In this document: in pieces, positions 1 to 8,162 of the stretch | Position numbering within the stretch: the first letter of the stretch is position 1 | How the letters are laid out: every line of letters begins with the position of its first letter | Source: Arthrobacter globiformis | GTDB taxonomy: Bacteria; Actinomycetota; Actinomycetes; Actinomycetales; Micrococcaceae | Length of the DNA: 64,000 nt | Assembly: GCF_030818015.1 (NCBI RefSeq) | Contig: NZ_JAUSZX010000001.1 | Span: 1,550,001 to 1,614,000 of the forward strand | Direction of reading: 5' to 3' | Program-made: the position numbers and the translations under genes | The notes under the pieces: model-generated | Told to the model about the DNA's origin: nothing | What the model saw: only the letters and a program-made list of their open reading frames with translations | Database searches by the model: none

Positions 1-612
1 GCCACCCATGAAGCCGGGACGGGACACGGAGGCACGGGGGCGAAAGCAGCGGGCAGCGCCAACGACGCCGGTACCAAGACTGGCGCCGGCACCAAAGCAG
101 GCCCGGGCACCAAGGCCGCCGCCGGTGCCAAGGGGGGCACCGGAAAGCCTGGCAGTGCCGGGAACAGCCGCGGGAAGTCCGGGTCATCAGCCGTTGCGGC
201 CGAGGAAGAGAACCTCGACCCCGTTCCTGCCAAGGCGTTTTCCGGGCGCATGCTGGCGCTGGCCGTGGTGATGGTAGCCATCACCATCATGCTGGCCCCC
301 ACCGTGAAGATCTTCATCGACAAGCGGGCGGAAATCGCGGCCCTGGAGTCGGACATTGCGGACAGCAAGGCGAACCAGGACAACCTCAAACGGCAGGTCT
401 CGCGGTGGCAGGATCCCAACTACGTCAAGCAGCAGGCCCGGGACCGCATTAACATGGTTATGCCGGGAGAGACCGGCTACTGGGTGTTCGGCAGCGACCT
501 GCCGGCCGGCGCATCAGGCAGCCAGCCCAGCGCAGCAGAAACACAAGACCCCGCCGACGTGCCCTGGGTAGATTCCCTCTGGGAGTCCATCAGGCGCTCG
601 GCAACAGACTAG
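1..612 (+). CDS. Septum formation initiator (FtsB/DivIC family), 5' end outside window
   Basis: The reading frame is already open at base 1 and ends at 612, so about 203 C-terminal residues are visible. A low-complexity Gly/Ala/Thr/Lys-rich stretch is followed by one membrane helix (about codons 84-105) and then a coiled coil (about 107-150) with the DPNYVKQQARDRINMVMPGE block typical of FtsB/DivIC. The family is a bitopic component of the divisome that links FtsQ and FtsL. The start codon lies upstream. The order ftsB, DUF501, ppx/gppA is common in actinobacteria, usually after eno. The N-terminal tail contains four in-frame 18-bp repeats (67-138). Confidence 0.85.
   Translation, partial: ATHEAGTGHGGTGAKAAGSANDAGTKTGAGTKAGPGTKAAAGAKGGTGKPGSAGNSRGKSGSSAVAAEEENLDPVPAKAFSGRMLALAVVMVAITIMLAPTVKIFIDKRAEIAALESDIADSKANQDNLKRQVSRWQDPNYVKQQARDRINMVMPGETGYWVFGSDLPAGASGSQPSAAETQDPADVPWVDSLWESIRRSATD
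67..138 (+). repeat. Four 18-bp in-frame repeats in the ftsB N-terminal tail
   Basis: Units at 67-84, 85-102, 103-120 and 121-138 encode AGTKTG, AGTKAG, PGTKAA and AGAKGG. They form a cationic linker in the cytoplasmic tail of the FtsB-like protein. Confidence 0.7.
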
Positions 613-687
613 GAGCGGCGCCCGCCGCGGGACTGTCCACCGGAATTTCGGGGCAGCCAGATCCGGGCAGGAAGGACGGCCACGCCA

Positions 688-1413
688 GTGGACGACAACA
701 CGGCAACCGCCCCCGGTGAATCCAGGCAGCCATCAGCGCAGGATCTCGATGTGCTCAGCCGCCAGCTGGGGAGGCCGGTGCGTGACGTTGTGGAAATCCC
801 GGCGCGCTGCGTCTGCGGGAACCCGCTCGTGGCGGCAACATCCCCGCGCCTCAGCAACGGAACACCCTTCCCCACCACGTTCTACCTGACCCACCCCGTC
901 ATCACGTCGGCGGTCTCCCGGCTTGAGGCCGGTGGCCTCATGAACGAAATGAATGACCGGCTTGCCGCCGACGAGTCTCTCGCTGCCTCCTACCGGGCAG
1001 CCCACGAGGCCTATCTGGCTGCCCGCGCCGCCATTGGGGCACGGTCGGGGATCGGCGACGTCCCGGAGATCGACGGCGTCTCCGCCGGCGGCATGCCCAC
1101 CCGCGTCAAGTGCCTGCACGTCCTGGTGGGACACTCGCTGGCCGCCGGGCAGGGCGTGAATCCGCTGGGCGACGAAGCCATCGCGGCCATCAGCGAATGG
1201 TGGACCGCCGACCGCTGCTACTGCCAAGGTGCCTGGGACACGGCCGGCGAAGTGCCGTCCAGGGACCTCAGCCGCCACGGCCCGCAGGGGCTGCCGGACA
1301 TCGTCGGCCGGCCGGCGCCCGTCCGCAAATCCAAGACGGACGCCAGGACCTCGGACGCAGCCACGGCAGATGCAGCCACAACCGACGCAACTACAACGGA
1401 GGCTGGCGCATGA
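688..1413 (+). CDS. DUF501 domain-containing protein
   Basis: The 241-residue protein starts with GTG. It matches the DUF501 family: RCVCGNPLVA near residue 38, THPVITSAVSRLEAGGLM, and a VKCLHVLVGHSLAAG block. The function is unknown. The Cys/His pattern (CVCG, CLH, RCYCQG) may suggest metal binding, but that is inference. The last 25 residues are an Ala/Thr/Asp repeat tail. The stop overlaps the start of the ppx/gppA gene in an ATGA junction, so translation is probably coupled. Confidence 0.85.
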   Translation: MDDNTATAPGESRQPSAQDLDVLSRQLGRPVRDVVEIPARCVCGNPLVAATSPRLSNGTPFPTTFYLTHPVITSAVSRLEAGGLMNEMNDRLAADESLAASYRAAHEAYLAARAAIGARSGIGDVPEIDGVSAGGMPTRVKCLHVLVGHSLAAGQGVNPLGDEAIAAISEWWTADRCYCQGAWDTAGEVPSRDLSRHGPQGLPDIVGRPAPVRKSKTDARTSDAATADAATTDATTTEAGA

Positions 1414-2366
1414 CCCGGGTGGCTGCCATTGACTGCGGAACCAACTCCATCCGCCTGCTCATCGCCGACATTGACCGCAGCAACGGGGCCACGAAGCTCA
1501 CCGACGTCGTGCGTGAAATGCGCGTAGTGCGGCTTGGCCAGGGCGTGGACGCCACCGGCGAGCTGGCGCCCGAAGCGCTGGAGCGAACCTTCGCAGCCAC
1601 GGCCGACTACGCGGCGCTCATCCGCGAGTACCAGGCCCAGAAAGTCCGGTTCGTGGCCACCTCGGCCAGCCGGGACGCCCGGAACCGCCAGGTATTCGTC
1701 GACGGCATTCAGAACCTCATTGGCGTGGAGCCTGAAGTGATCACCGGCCACGAGGAAGCCGCGCTTTCCTTCGCCGGTGCCAGCAGCGTGCTGCCCATTT
1801 CGGCAGAGGACAAGGTGCTGGTGGTGGACCTGGGCGGCGGCAGCACCGAGTTCGTGCTCGGTGACGCCAACGGCGTGATCGCAGCGAAGTCCGTGGACAT
1901 CGGCTGCGTCCGGCTGACCGAACGCCACCTCACGTCGGACCCGCCCACAGCGGAGCAGATCGCCGCCGCGGAGGCCGACGTCGACGCCGCCATCGCCGAA
2001 GCGCGGCTGGACGTTCCGCTCGAACGCAGCACCGCCGTCGTCGGGGTTGCCGGCTCAATCACCACCATCACGGCGCACGCGCTCAAGCTGCCCGAATACC
2101 TGCCGGGGGCCATCCATGGCGCCGAACTGTCCATCTCTGCAGTCCAGGCGGCGGCCACCGACCTGCTGCAGATGCCGCGTGCGCGGAGGGCCGAACTGCC
2201 GTATATGCACCCCGGTCGCGTGGACGTCATTGGCGCCGGCGCGCTGGTCTGGCGGCGCATCCTCACCCGCATGGGTGAGCTCAGCGGCGGCCGCATCATT
2301 ACGGCCACCGCCAGCGAGCACGATATTCTTGATGGAATTGCCCTGAGTGCCGTGGCACCGAGTTAA
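1410..2366 (+). CDS. Exopolyphosphatase/guanosine pentaphosphatase (Ppx/GppA family)
   Basis: The 318-residue protein belongs to the actin-like ATPase superfamily. It shows the phosphate-1 motif CGTNSIRL (9-16), LGGGSTEF (141-148) and the adenosine-site-like GVAGSITT (212-219). The family hydrolyses polyphosphate or pppGpp. At about 320 residues this is the short two-domain actinobacterial form without the HD-like C-terminal domain. The frame is open far upstream, but the ATG at 1410 is chosen because it gives the family's usual N-terminus and an ATGA overlap with DUF501. Confidence 0.93.
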   Translation: MTRVAAIDCGTNSIRLLIADIDRSNGATKLTDVVREMRVVRLGQGVDATGELAPEALERTFAATADYAALIREYQAQKVRFVATSASRDARNRQVFVDGIQNLIGVEPEVITGHEEAALSFAGASSVLPISAEDKVLVVDLGGGSTEFVLGDANGVIAAKSVDIGCVRLTERHLTSDPPTAEQIAAAEADVDAAIAEARLDVPLERSTAVVGVAGSITTITAHALKLPEYLPGAIHGAELSISAVQAAATDLLQMPRARRAELPYMHPGRVDVIGAGALVWRRILTRMGELSGGRIITATASEHDILDGIALSAVAPS

Positions 2367-2384
2367 CCAAGCATTGGATCCTGA

Positions 2385-3776
2385 ATGACCAGAGCAACAG
2401 CCCGGCTTCGCCGGACGGTCTCGGCCCTTCTGTCCGCGGTGCTTGCCGGTGGCATCGCCGCGTCCGCCGTCGCCACCGCACCGGCCGCGCAGGCCGATTC
2501 CTGGCGGGACAAGGAGTACTGGCTCAAGGAAGCCGGCATCACCAAGGCCTGGGAGGTCTCCAAAGGCGCCAACGTGAAGGTCGCTGTGATCGACAGCGGC
2601 GTGGACGGCGGCCATCCCGACCTCAAGGGCGTGCTGGCGGGCGGCCACGATGTTTCCGGTGCCGGTGCCCCCGACGGCGAGAAGAGCATCGGTGCCAAGC
2701 CCGAGCACGGCACGCTGGTGGCCACCATGCTCGCGGGCCGCGGACACCAGCCTGCGAAGAAGGCGGCGGCCAAGCCTTCCCCGAGCGCCACCGCAACGGC
2801 GTCCAAAGCCATGCCGGACGGCATCATGGGCGTGGCCCCCGAGGCGCAGATCCTCTCCGTATCCACCTGGCTGGGATCGGCCAACCCCGGCGGCAAGAGC
2901 GACCAGGACCAGATCCCGGAGGCTGTGCGCTGGGCGGTGGACAACGGCGCCAAGGTCATCAACATTTCGCTGGGCAGCACGTCGCCTGAGTGGCCGCAAA
3001 GCTGGGACGCCGCCTTCCTGTACGCCGAGCAGAAGGACGTGGTCATCGTGGCCGCGGCCGGCAACCGGGTGGGCGGCAACGTCCAGGTGGGGGCTCCGGC
3101 CACCATTCCCGGCGTGCTGACCGTCGCGGGCGTGGACCGGAGCGGACAGGCGAGCACCGATTCCTCCTCCCAGGGCATCAGCATCGGAGTGGCAGCGCCT
3201 GCGGAGAAACTCGCTGGCGGACTGCCCGGCGGCAGCTACGCGGAATGGGCCGGCACGTCCGGTGCCACCCCCATCGTCTCCGGCGTTGCGGCGCTGATCC
3301 GCTCCAGATGGCCCGAGATGAGCGCCAAGCAGGTCATCAACAGGATCGTCTCCACCGCCAGGGACGAGGGCACGCCGGGCAAGGACCCGCTGTACGGCTT
3401 CGGCGTCCTCAACGCGGAGGCGGCACTCAAGGACGATGTGGCCGAAACGAAGACCAACCCGCTGGGTTCCATCGCGGACTGGATCCGCGTCCACCGGCGC
3501 GGGAACCTCGCGACGCCCGCCCCCGAGCCGACGGCCCCGGCGCCCACCGCTCAGGCCACGCTGCCAAAGGCGACTGTGCCGGTTGCGGTGCCGCCCTCGC
3601 AGCTGGACAGTGCACTGCCGGCCGCGGTAGTCATCGGGTTTGGCGGGCTGTTCATAGCCATTATTGCGGCGGGCGCGGTCCAGTTGCGACGGGCCTACCG
3701 GGCGTCCGGCGGGGGAATGGAAGAGCCGGAAACCGGTGCCGTGACGAGGGCGGATTCGGCGGACCGGCCAAGTTAG
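2385..3776 (+). CDS. S8 family serine protease, mycosin-like, membrane anchored
   Basis: 463 residues. A signal peptide (about 1-37, AQA-DS cleavage) is followed by a subtilisin domain with Asp70 (VIDSGVD), His108 (HGT), oxyanion Asn227 (AAAGN) and Ser292 (GTSGA). A Lys/Ala/Pro/Ser-rich insertion (about 121-145) splits the catalytic core. A proline-rich linker and one membrane helix (about 411-431) with a cytosolic tail follow. This architecture matches type VII secretion mycosins (MycP). No ESX genes are visible here, so a role in ESX secretion is not shown. It starts 18 nt after ppx/gppA. Confidence 0.88.
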   Translation: MTRATARLRRTVSALLSAVLAGGIAASAVATAPAAQADSWRDKEYWLKEAGITKAWEVSKGANVKVAVIDSGVDGGHPDLKGVLAGGHDVSGAGAPDGEKSIGAKPEHGTLVATMLAGRGHQPAKKAAAKPSPSATATASKAMPDGIMGVAPEAQILSVSTWLGSANPGGKSDQDQIPEAVRWAVDNGAKVINISLGSTSPEWPQSWDAAFLYAEQKDVVIVAAAGNRVGGNVQVGAPATIPGVLTVAGVDRSGQASTDSSSQGISIGVAAPAEKLAGGLPGGSYAEWAGTSGATPIVSGVAALIRSRWPEMSAKQVINRIVSTARDEGTPGKDPLYGFGVLNAEAALKDDVAETKTNPLGSIADWIRVHRRGNLATPAPEPTAPAPTAQATLPKATVPVAVPPSQLDSALPAAVVIGFGGLFIAIIAAGAVQLRRAYRASGGGMEEPETGAVTRADSADRPS

Positions 3777-3791
3777 TGAAGATTTTCACAA
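3774..3791. promoter_or_regulatory. Putative Rex (redox repressor) operator
   Basis: TAGTGAAGATTTTCACAA is an 18-bp palindrome with one mismatched pair. It fits the Rex consensus TTGTGANNNNNNTCACAA at 11 of 12 defined positions. It lies 19 nt before the ATG of the type II NADH dehydrogenase, a classical Rex target in actinobacteria, and overlaps the stop codon of the protease gene. Confidence 0.75.
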
Positions 3792-3810
3792 AGTACTGTA
3801 CGCTGGAGTT

Positions 3811-5289
3811 ATGGCAACCACCCCACAGCTCCAGGATCGTCCGCGTGTGCTCGTCGTCGGCGGCGGGTACGTCGGCCTCTACGTAGCCCTCAAACTGCAG
3901 AAGAAGATCGCGAACGCAGGCGGCATCGTCACCGTCGTTGATCCGCTGCCCTACATGACGTACCAGCCCTTCCTGCCGGAAGTTGCCGGCGGAAACATCG
4001 AGGCCCGCCACGCAGTGGTCTCGCACCGCCAGCACCTCAAGCAGACCGAGCTCATCCAGGGCCGCGTCGTGTCGATCGACCACGCCAACCGCACGGCCGT
4101 GGTTGCCCCGGCTGACGGAGGCGACAACTTTGAGGTGCCGTACTTCGACGTCGTGCTTTCCGCCGGCGCCATCACCCGCACGTTCCCCATCAAGGGCCTG
4201 GCGGACAAGGGCATCGGCCTGAAGACCATCGAGGAAGCCGTTGCACTGCGCAACAAGGTCCTCGACCGCATCGAGGTCGGCTCCACCATGACCGACCCCG
4301 CCGAACGCGCCCGCGCCCTGACCTTCGTGGTGGTGGGTGGCGGCTTCGCCGGCATCGAATGCATCACCGAAATGGAAGACCTCGCCCGCGCTGCAGTCCG
4401 GAACAATCCGCGCGTCAAGCAGGAGGAAGTCCGCTTCGTCCTGGTCGAGGCCATGGGCCGCATCATGCCGGAGGTCACCGCGAAGCAGGCCGAGTGGGTT
4501 GTGGAGCACCTCCGCAGCCGGGGCATCGAGGTTCTGTTGAACACCTCGCTGGACAACGCCGAGGGTTCCCTCAAACTCATCAACCTGCCGGACAAGACGC
4601 CGGCCCAGGAATTCGAAACCGATACCCTCGTGTGGACCGCCGGTGTGCAGGCCAACCCGATGGTCCGCTCCACCGACTTCCCGCTGGAGCCCCGCGGCCG
4701 CGTCCGCGTCCTGCCGGACCTGCGCATCTCGGGCGACGAAGGCATCATCGACAACGCCTGGGCTGCCGGTGACATCGCCGCGGTTCCCGACCTGACGGGC
4801 GGCGGCCTGCCGGACGGCACCTGCGTTCCCAACGCCCAGCATGCGCTGCGCCAGGCGAAGCGCCTCGCCAAGAACCTGTGGGCTTCCCGCTGGGACAAGC
4901 CGCTGGTGGACTACAAGCACAAGAACCTCGGTGCTGTGGCCGGCTTCGGCGAGTGGAAGGGTGTTGCCAACATCAACCTGCTCGGCCGTATCGGGCTCAA
5001 GGGCCCCCTCGCGTGGCTGGCACACCGCGGCTACCACGGCATGGCCATGCCGACGTTCGAGCGCAAGTTCCGCGTAATCTTCAACTGGATCCTTAGCTTC
5101 TTCGCGGGCCGCGACACCACCCAGCTCCTGGACCTGGACAACCCGCGCGGCGCCTTCGTGGCCGCTGCCACCCCGGCGCCCAAGCCCGCCGCTCCGGCTC
5201 CGGCCGCACCGGCTGAGAAGGCTCCGGAGAAGTCCGCTGCCCCTGCCCAGGGCGGCGCCAAGGATGCTGTCACGGCTGAGGCCAAGTAG
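3811..5289 (+). CDS. ndh: Type II NADH dehydrogenase (NDH-2), NAD(P)/FAD oxidoreductase
   Basis: 492 residues. An N-terminal FAD-binding Rossmann motif (VVGGGYVGLY, about 15-24) and a second dinucleotide motif (VVVGGGFAGIE, about 174-184) give the two-dinucleotide-binding fold. The conserved PLPYMTYQPFLPEVAGG block near residue 48 is typical of actinobacterial NDH-2. The enzyme passes electrons from NADH to menaquinone without pumping protons, at the cytosolic face of the membrane. The last 40 residues are an Ala/Pro/Lys-rich tail. The Rex-like palindrome upstream predicts repression at high NAD+/NADH and induction when oxygen is limiting. Confidence 0.92.
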   Translation: MATTPQLQDRPRVLVVGGGYVGLYVALKLQKKIANAGGIVTVVDPLPYMTYQPFLPEVAGGNIEARHAVVSHRQHLKQTELIQGRVVSIDHANRTAVVAPADGGDNFEVPYFDVVLSAGAITRTFPIKGLADKGIGLKTIEEAVALRNKVLDRIEVGSTMTDPAERARALTFVVVGGGFAGIECITEMEDLARAAVRNNPRVKQEEVRFVLVEAMGRIMPEVTAKQAEWVVEHLRSRGIEVLLNTSLDNAEGSLKLINLPDKTPAQEFETDTLVWTAGVQANPMVRSTDFPLEPRGRVRVLPDLRISGDEGIIDNAWAAGDIAAVPDLTGGGLPDGTCVPNAQHALRQAKRLAKNLWASRWDKPLVDYKHKNLGAVAGFGEWKGVANINLLGRIGLKGPLAWLAHRGYHGMAMPTFERKFRVIFNWILSFFAGRDTTQLLDLDNPRGAFVAAATPAPKPAAPAPAAPAEKAPEKSAAPAQGGAKDAVTAEAK

Positions 5290-5418
5290 GTCCCCACCGC
5301 CTCCCTCGCTTCGCTCCGCTCAGCCGGGGAACCCTCCCCGCTGCCTCCCCAATCTCGCAAGCTCGATTGGGTCCCCTCGGCAGTGTGGGCCCAGGCGGCG
5401 GCCCCGCAAACGACGACG

Positions 5419-5446
5419 GCGGCCGTTCCCTTCCGGGGACGGCCGC
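5419..5446 (+). terminator. Rho-independent terminator-like hairpin after ndh
   Basis: A 12-bp stem (5419-5430 with 5435-5446, one G-T pair, TTCC loop) is followed by TTTCGCGTTT. The rest of the 237-nt gap between ndh and the next gene shows no other feature apart from the -10 box at 5515. Confidence 0.7.
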
Positions 5447-5514
5447 TTTCGCGTTTCCCTGGGTCGGGCGGTCTTCCCTGGTGCGGCCCTCCCGGGCACG
5501 GCAGGGTGCACACA

Positions 5515-5520
5515 TAGACT
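5515..5520 (+). promoter_or_regulatory. -10 box TAGACT, leaderless type
   Basis: TAGACT ends 6 nt before the ATG of the ACT_7-GNAT gene, which fixes both promoter and start codon. No Shine-Dalgarno sequence is present. Confidence 0.6.
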
Positions 5521-5526
5521 GGCTCC

Positions 5527-6477
5527 ATGACGGGTGAAAAGAACCTCCAAACTCTCCTAGCCTCGATGCGTCCGGTGCTCCGGGAAGGGGAGTACGTCTA
5601 CGTTCTCTGGCCGCACGGCAAGCCGCTGGCGGGGCACATTGAGGCCGCCGTCCGGGAGGCCGAGGGGCTCACTGTGGTCCTGCCCCGGGCCGAAGCAGAC
5701 GCGCTGGACCTGCCTTACGATTTCGTGGCCGCCTGGATCACCCTGGAGGTCCACTCGGCCCTGGAGGCGGTGGGCCTGACCGCGGCCGTCAGCAGGGCAC
5801 TGACCCAGGCCCGGATCAGCTGCAACGTTCTCGCAGGCTTCCACCACGACCACCTGCTGGTGCCGGTGGCTGACTCGGCGCGGGCGCTGGAGGCCCTGGC
5901 CGAGCTCTCGGCCGCCAACGCCCCAGAGCCCGAGCCGGTGCGGGAAGTGGTCCTGCGCAGCGAACAGCCCGGGGACCGCGACGCCCTCCTTGCCCTGACC
6001 GCCGAAGCCTTCGCTGTTTCCCCGGTCACCGGCCTGCCCGTGGCCGGGGAGCCTGTTGAGGTCAAGGTACTCCGCGAGCTGTTCGTCGCCGAGGAATACC
6101 TGCCCGAGTTCAGCATCGTCGCAGAACTCGACGGCGAAATCGTCGGCTACGTGATCAGCACCCGTGCATGGGTCGATGACCTTGAGCTGCTGGGCCTCGG
6201 GCCCATCGGCGTGACGCCCCGACTGCAGCGCCACGGCATCGGCTCGGCGCTGATGCGCGAAACCGTCGTCCGTGCCAACGCCGCGGGGGAGAAGGGTATC
6301 GCGCTGCTTGGAAGCACCGAGTATTACCCGCGGTTCGGCTTCGTTCCGGCGTCGTCCCTGGGCGTCGAGGCGCCGGACAGGAACTGGGGCGACCATTTCC
6401 AGCTGCTGCCCCTCGCCATGTGGCCCGGCGGTGTGCACGGCACATTCCGTTACGCGGGGCCGCTGGCCGCCGTTTGA
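5527..6477 (+). CDS. ACT_7 (DUF2241)-GNAT fusion acetyltransferase
   Basis: 316 residues in two parts. Residues about 20-130 (EYVYVLWPHG to LLVPVADSARALEAL) look like the ACT_7/DUF2241 domain, a small-molecule-binding ACT relative. Residues about 140-316 are a GNAT N-acetyltransferase of the YhbS type, with IGVTPRLQRHGIGSALMRE as the acetyl-CoA loop and a YYPRFGF motif. The substrate is unknown. The fusion suggests an acetyltransferase controlled by an amino-acid-like ligand (inference). The start is supported by the leaderless -10 box 6 nt upstream. Confidence 0.82.
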   Translation: MTGEKNLQTLLASMRPVLREGEYVYVLWPHGKPLAGHIEAAVREAEGLTVVLPRAEADALDLPYDFVAAWITLEVHSALEAVGLTAAVSRALTQARISCNVLAGFHHDHLLVPVADSARALEALAELSAANAPEPEPVREVVLRSEQPGDRDALLALTAEAFAVSPVTGLPVAGEPVEVKVLRELFVAEEYLPEFSIVAELDGEIVGYVISTRAWVDDLELLGLGPIGVTPRLQRHGIGSALMRETVVRANAAGEKGIALLGSTEYYPRFGFVPASSLGVEAPDRNWGDHFQLLPLAMWPGGVHGTFRYAGPLAAV

Positions 6478-6497
6478 GGCGATACCATTGACCGGGC

Positions 6498-6571
6498 GCC
6501 CCAGTAGCCCAATTGGCAGAGGCAGCGGACTTAAAATCCGCGTGTTGTGGGTTCGAGTCCCACCTGGGGTA
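6498..6571 (+). tRNA. tRNA-Leu (anticodon UAA) with short variable loop
   Basis: The cloverleaf is complete. Acceptor arm is 6498-6504 with 6564-6570 (G1-U72 wobble), discriminator A6571. The anticodon stem GCGGA/TCCGC closes the loop CTTAAAA, with anticodon TAA at 6532-6534. The variable loop is only GTGTT (6542-6546). The T arm is GTGGG/CCCAC with TTCGAGT loop. CCA is not encoded. The D arm (AATTGGCAGA) resembles leucine tRNAs, but the long class II variable arm is missing. Confidence 0.93.
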
Positions 6572-6626
6572 CAACTTTTCTCCTCCACGTCGCCGGTGTT
6601 CCAATATGCAACGAGTGTTATGAGGA

Positions 6627-6642
6627 TGTGACCTTAGTCACT
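6627..6642. promoter_or_regulatory. CRP/GlxR-like operator upstream of the amino-acid binding protein gene
   Basis: TGTGACCTTAGTCACT matches TGTGA-N6-TCACA except for the last base. It is centred about 110 nt before the ATG. The 173-nt gap also holds a GGAG ribosome site just before the gene; I could not place -35/-10 boxes with confidence. Confidence 0.55.
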
Positions 6643-6744
6643 TATGTTCACGCTCGAATTGGATTAGCTTGAACTTAGCTCAGGAACCCCTGACCAAAAA
6701 TCGCATCAAAGGCCGTTCGCACCTTTCGATCGAGGAGACTCTAA

Positions 6745-8091
6745 ATGATTTCACTCCCCCAGGCGGCGCCCAGGGTGGCTAAGCTCACAGCGCTTAGCAT
6801 CGGCGTCGCCCTTCTGGCCACGGCTTGTGGTGGCGGTTCCACCCCAAGCGCGACCGAATCCTCTGCAGCGGCAGGCAGCATCGCATGCCCCGCTCCCAGT
6901 GCCACGGCCGGGGCAAGCAGCACCGCCATAGAGACCGGCAACGTGCCGGCAGCAACCACCACCACCCCCACTCCGCTGAAACTTGGATCGCTCTTGCCGA
7001 CGACGGGGTCGCTGGCGTTCCTCGGCCCGCCCGAAATCGCCGGTGTTAACCTCGGCATCAAGGAAGTCAACGCCGCCGGCGGTGTGCTCGGCAAGCCGGT
7101 CCAGGTGGTCCACCGCGACTCCGGCGACACCAAGACGGACATCGCCACGCAGTCCACCACGGCACTTCTCGGCCAGGGTGTCAGCGCCATCATCGGTGCC
7201 GCATCCTCGGGTGTGTCCAAGACCGTGATCAACCAGATCACGGGTGCGGGCGTGATCCAGTTCTCCCCGGCGAACACGTCGCCGGACTTCACCACTTGGG
7301 ATGACAAGGGCCTGTACTGGCGTACGGCTCCGTCCGACGTCCTGCAGGGCAAGGTGCTGGGCAACTACATCGCAACGTGTGGTGCCCAGACAGTGGGCAT
7401 GATCGTCCTGAACGACGCCTACGGCACCGGCCTGGCAAAGAACGTCAAGGCCGCGTTTGAAGCAGCCGGTGGCCAGGTTGTGGCCGAGGAACTCTTCAAT
7501 GAGGGCGACTCGCAGTTCAGCAGCCAGGTGGACAAGGTCATCGCCGCCAAGCCGGACGCCATTGCCCTGATCACCTTTGACCAGGCCAAGAGCATCGTCC
7601 CGCTGATCACGGGCAAGGGCATCAAGCCGACGCAGCTGTTCATGGTGGACGGCAATACGTCCGACTACAGCAAGGACTTCAAGGCCGGCACGCTGAAGGG
7701 CGCACAGGGAACCATCCCCGGCACCTTCGCCAAGGAGGACTTCAAGAAGAAGCTCCTCGCCATCGATCCCGCCCTGAAGGACTACAGCTACGCCGGTGAG
7801 TCCTACGACGCCGTCAACCTGATCTCACTGGCAGCGGAGGCCGCCAAGAGCACCAAGGGCACGGAGATCGCCAAGCAGCTCAAGGCAGTTTCCGAGGGCG
7901 GCGAGAAGTGCACGGACTTCGCGTCCTGTGTCACGCTGCTCCGCAACGGCAAGGACATCGACTACGACGGTGAGTCAGGCCCCGTGACCTTCTCGGACGC
8001 CGGTGATCCGACGGAAGCCTCCATTGGCATCTACGAGTACCAGGACGACAACAAGTACACGCCGGCCCGGGAGGAATTCGGCAAGCTGTAA
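6745..8091 (+). CDS. Branched-chain amino acid ABC transporter substrate-binding lipoprotein
   Basis: 448 residues. A lipoprotein signal peptide ends in the lipobox LLATAC (Cys28), followed by a Ser/Thr/Ala-rich linker to about residue 75. The periplasmic-binding fold of the HAAT/LivJ type follows (LKLGSLLPTTGSLAFLGPPE, IIGAASSGVSKTVINQI, NDAYGTGLAKNVKAAFEAAGG). It captures amino acids or related amides outside the membrane for the permease encoded by the convergent livHMGF operon. The RBS GAGGAGA lies 7 nt before ATG. It ends at a strong shared terminator. Substrate specificity cannot be read from sequence. Confidence 0.93.
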   Translation: MISLPQAAPRVAKLTALSIGVALLATACGGGSTPSATESSAAAGSIACPAPSATAGASSTAIETGNVPAATTTTPTPLKLGSLLPTTGSLAFLGPPEIAGVNLGIKEVNAAGGVLGKPVQVVHRDSGDTKTDIATQSTTALLGQGVSAIIGAASSGVSKTVINQITGAGVIQFSPANTSPDFTTWDDKGLYWRTAPSDVLQGKVLGNYIATCGAQTVGMIVLNDAYGTGLAKNVKAAFEAAGGQVVAEELFNEGDSQFSSQVDKVIAAKPDAIALITFDQAKSIVPLITGKGIKPTQLFMVDGNTSDYSKDFKAGTLKGAQGTIPGTFAKEDFKKKLLAIDPALKDYSYAGESYDAVNLISLAAEAAKSTKGTEIAKQLKAVSEGGEKCTDFASCVTLLRNGKDIDYDGESGPVTFSDAGDPTEASIGIYEYQDDNKYTPAREEFGKL

Positions 8092-8107
8092 GCCGCTTCC
8101 CACGGCA

Positions 8108-8149
8108 CAACAAGAAGCCCCCGTCCAGCCGGACGGGGGCTTCTTGTTG
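8108..8149. terminator. Bidirectional terminator, perfect 19-bp stem
   Basis: 8108-8126 pairs perfectly with 8131-8149 around an AGCC loop. A/T-rich arms at both ends give a U-tract in either direction. It separates the convergent binding-protein gene and livF. Confidence 0.92.
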
Positions 8150-8162
8150 CTTTCCGGGACAG

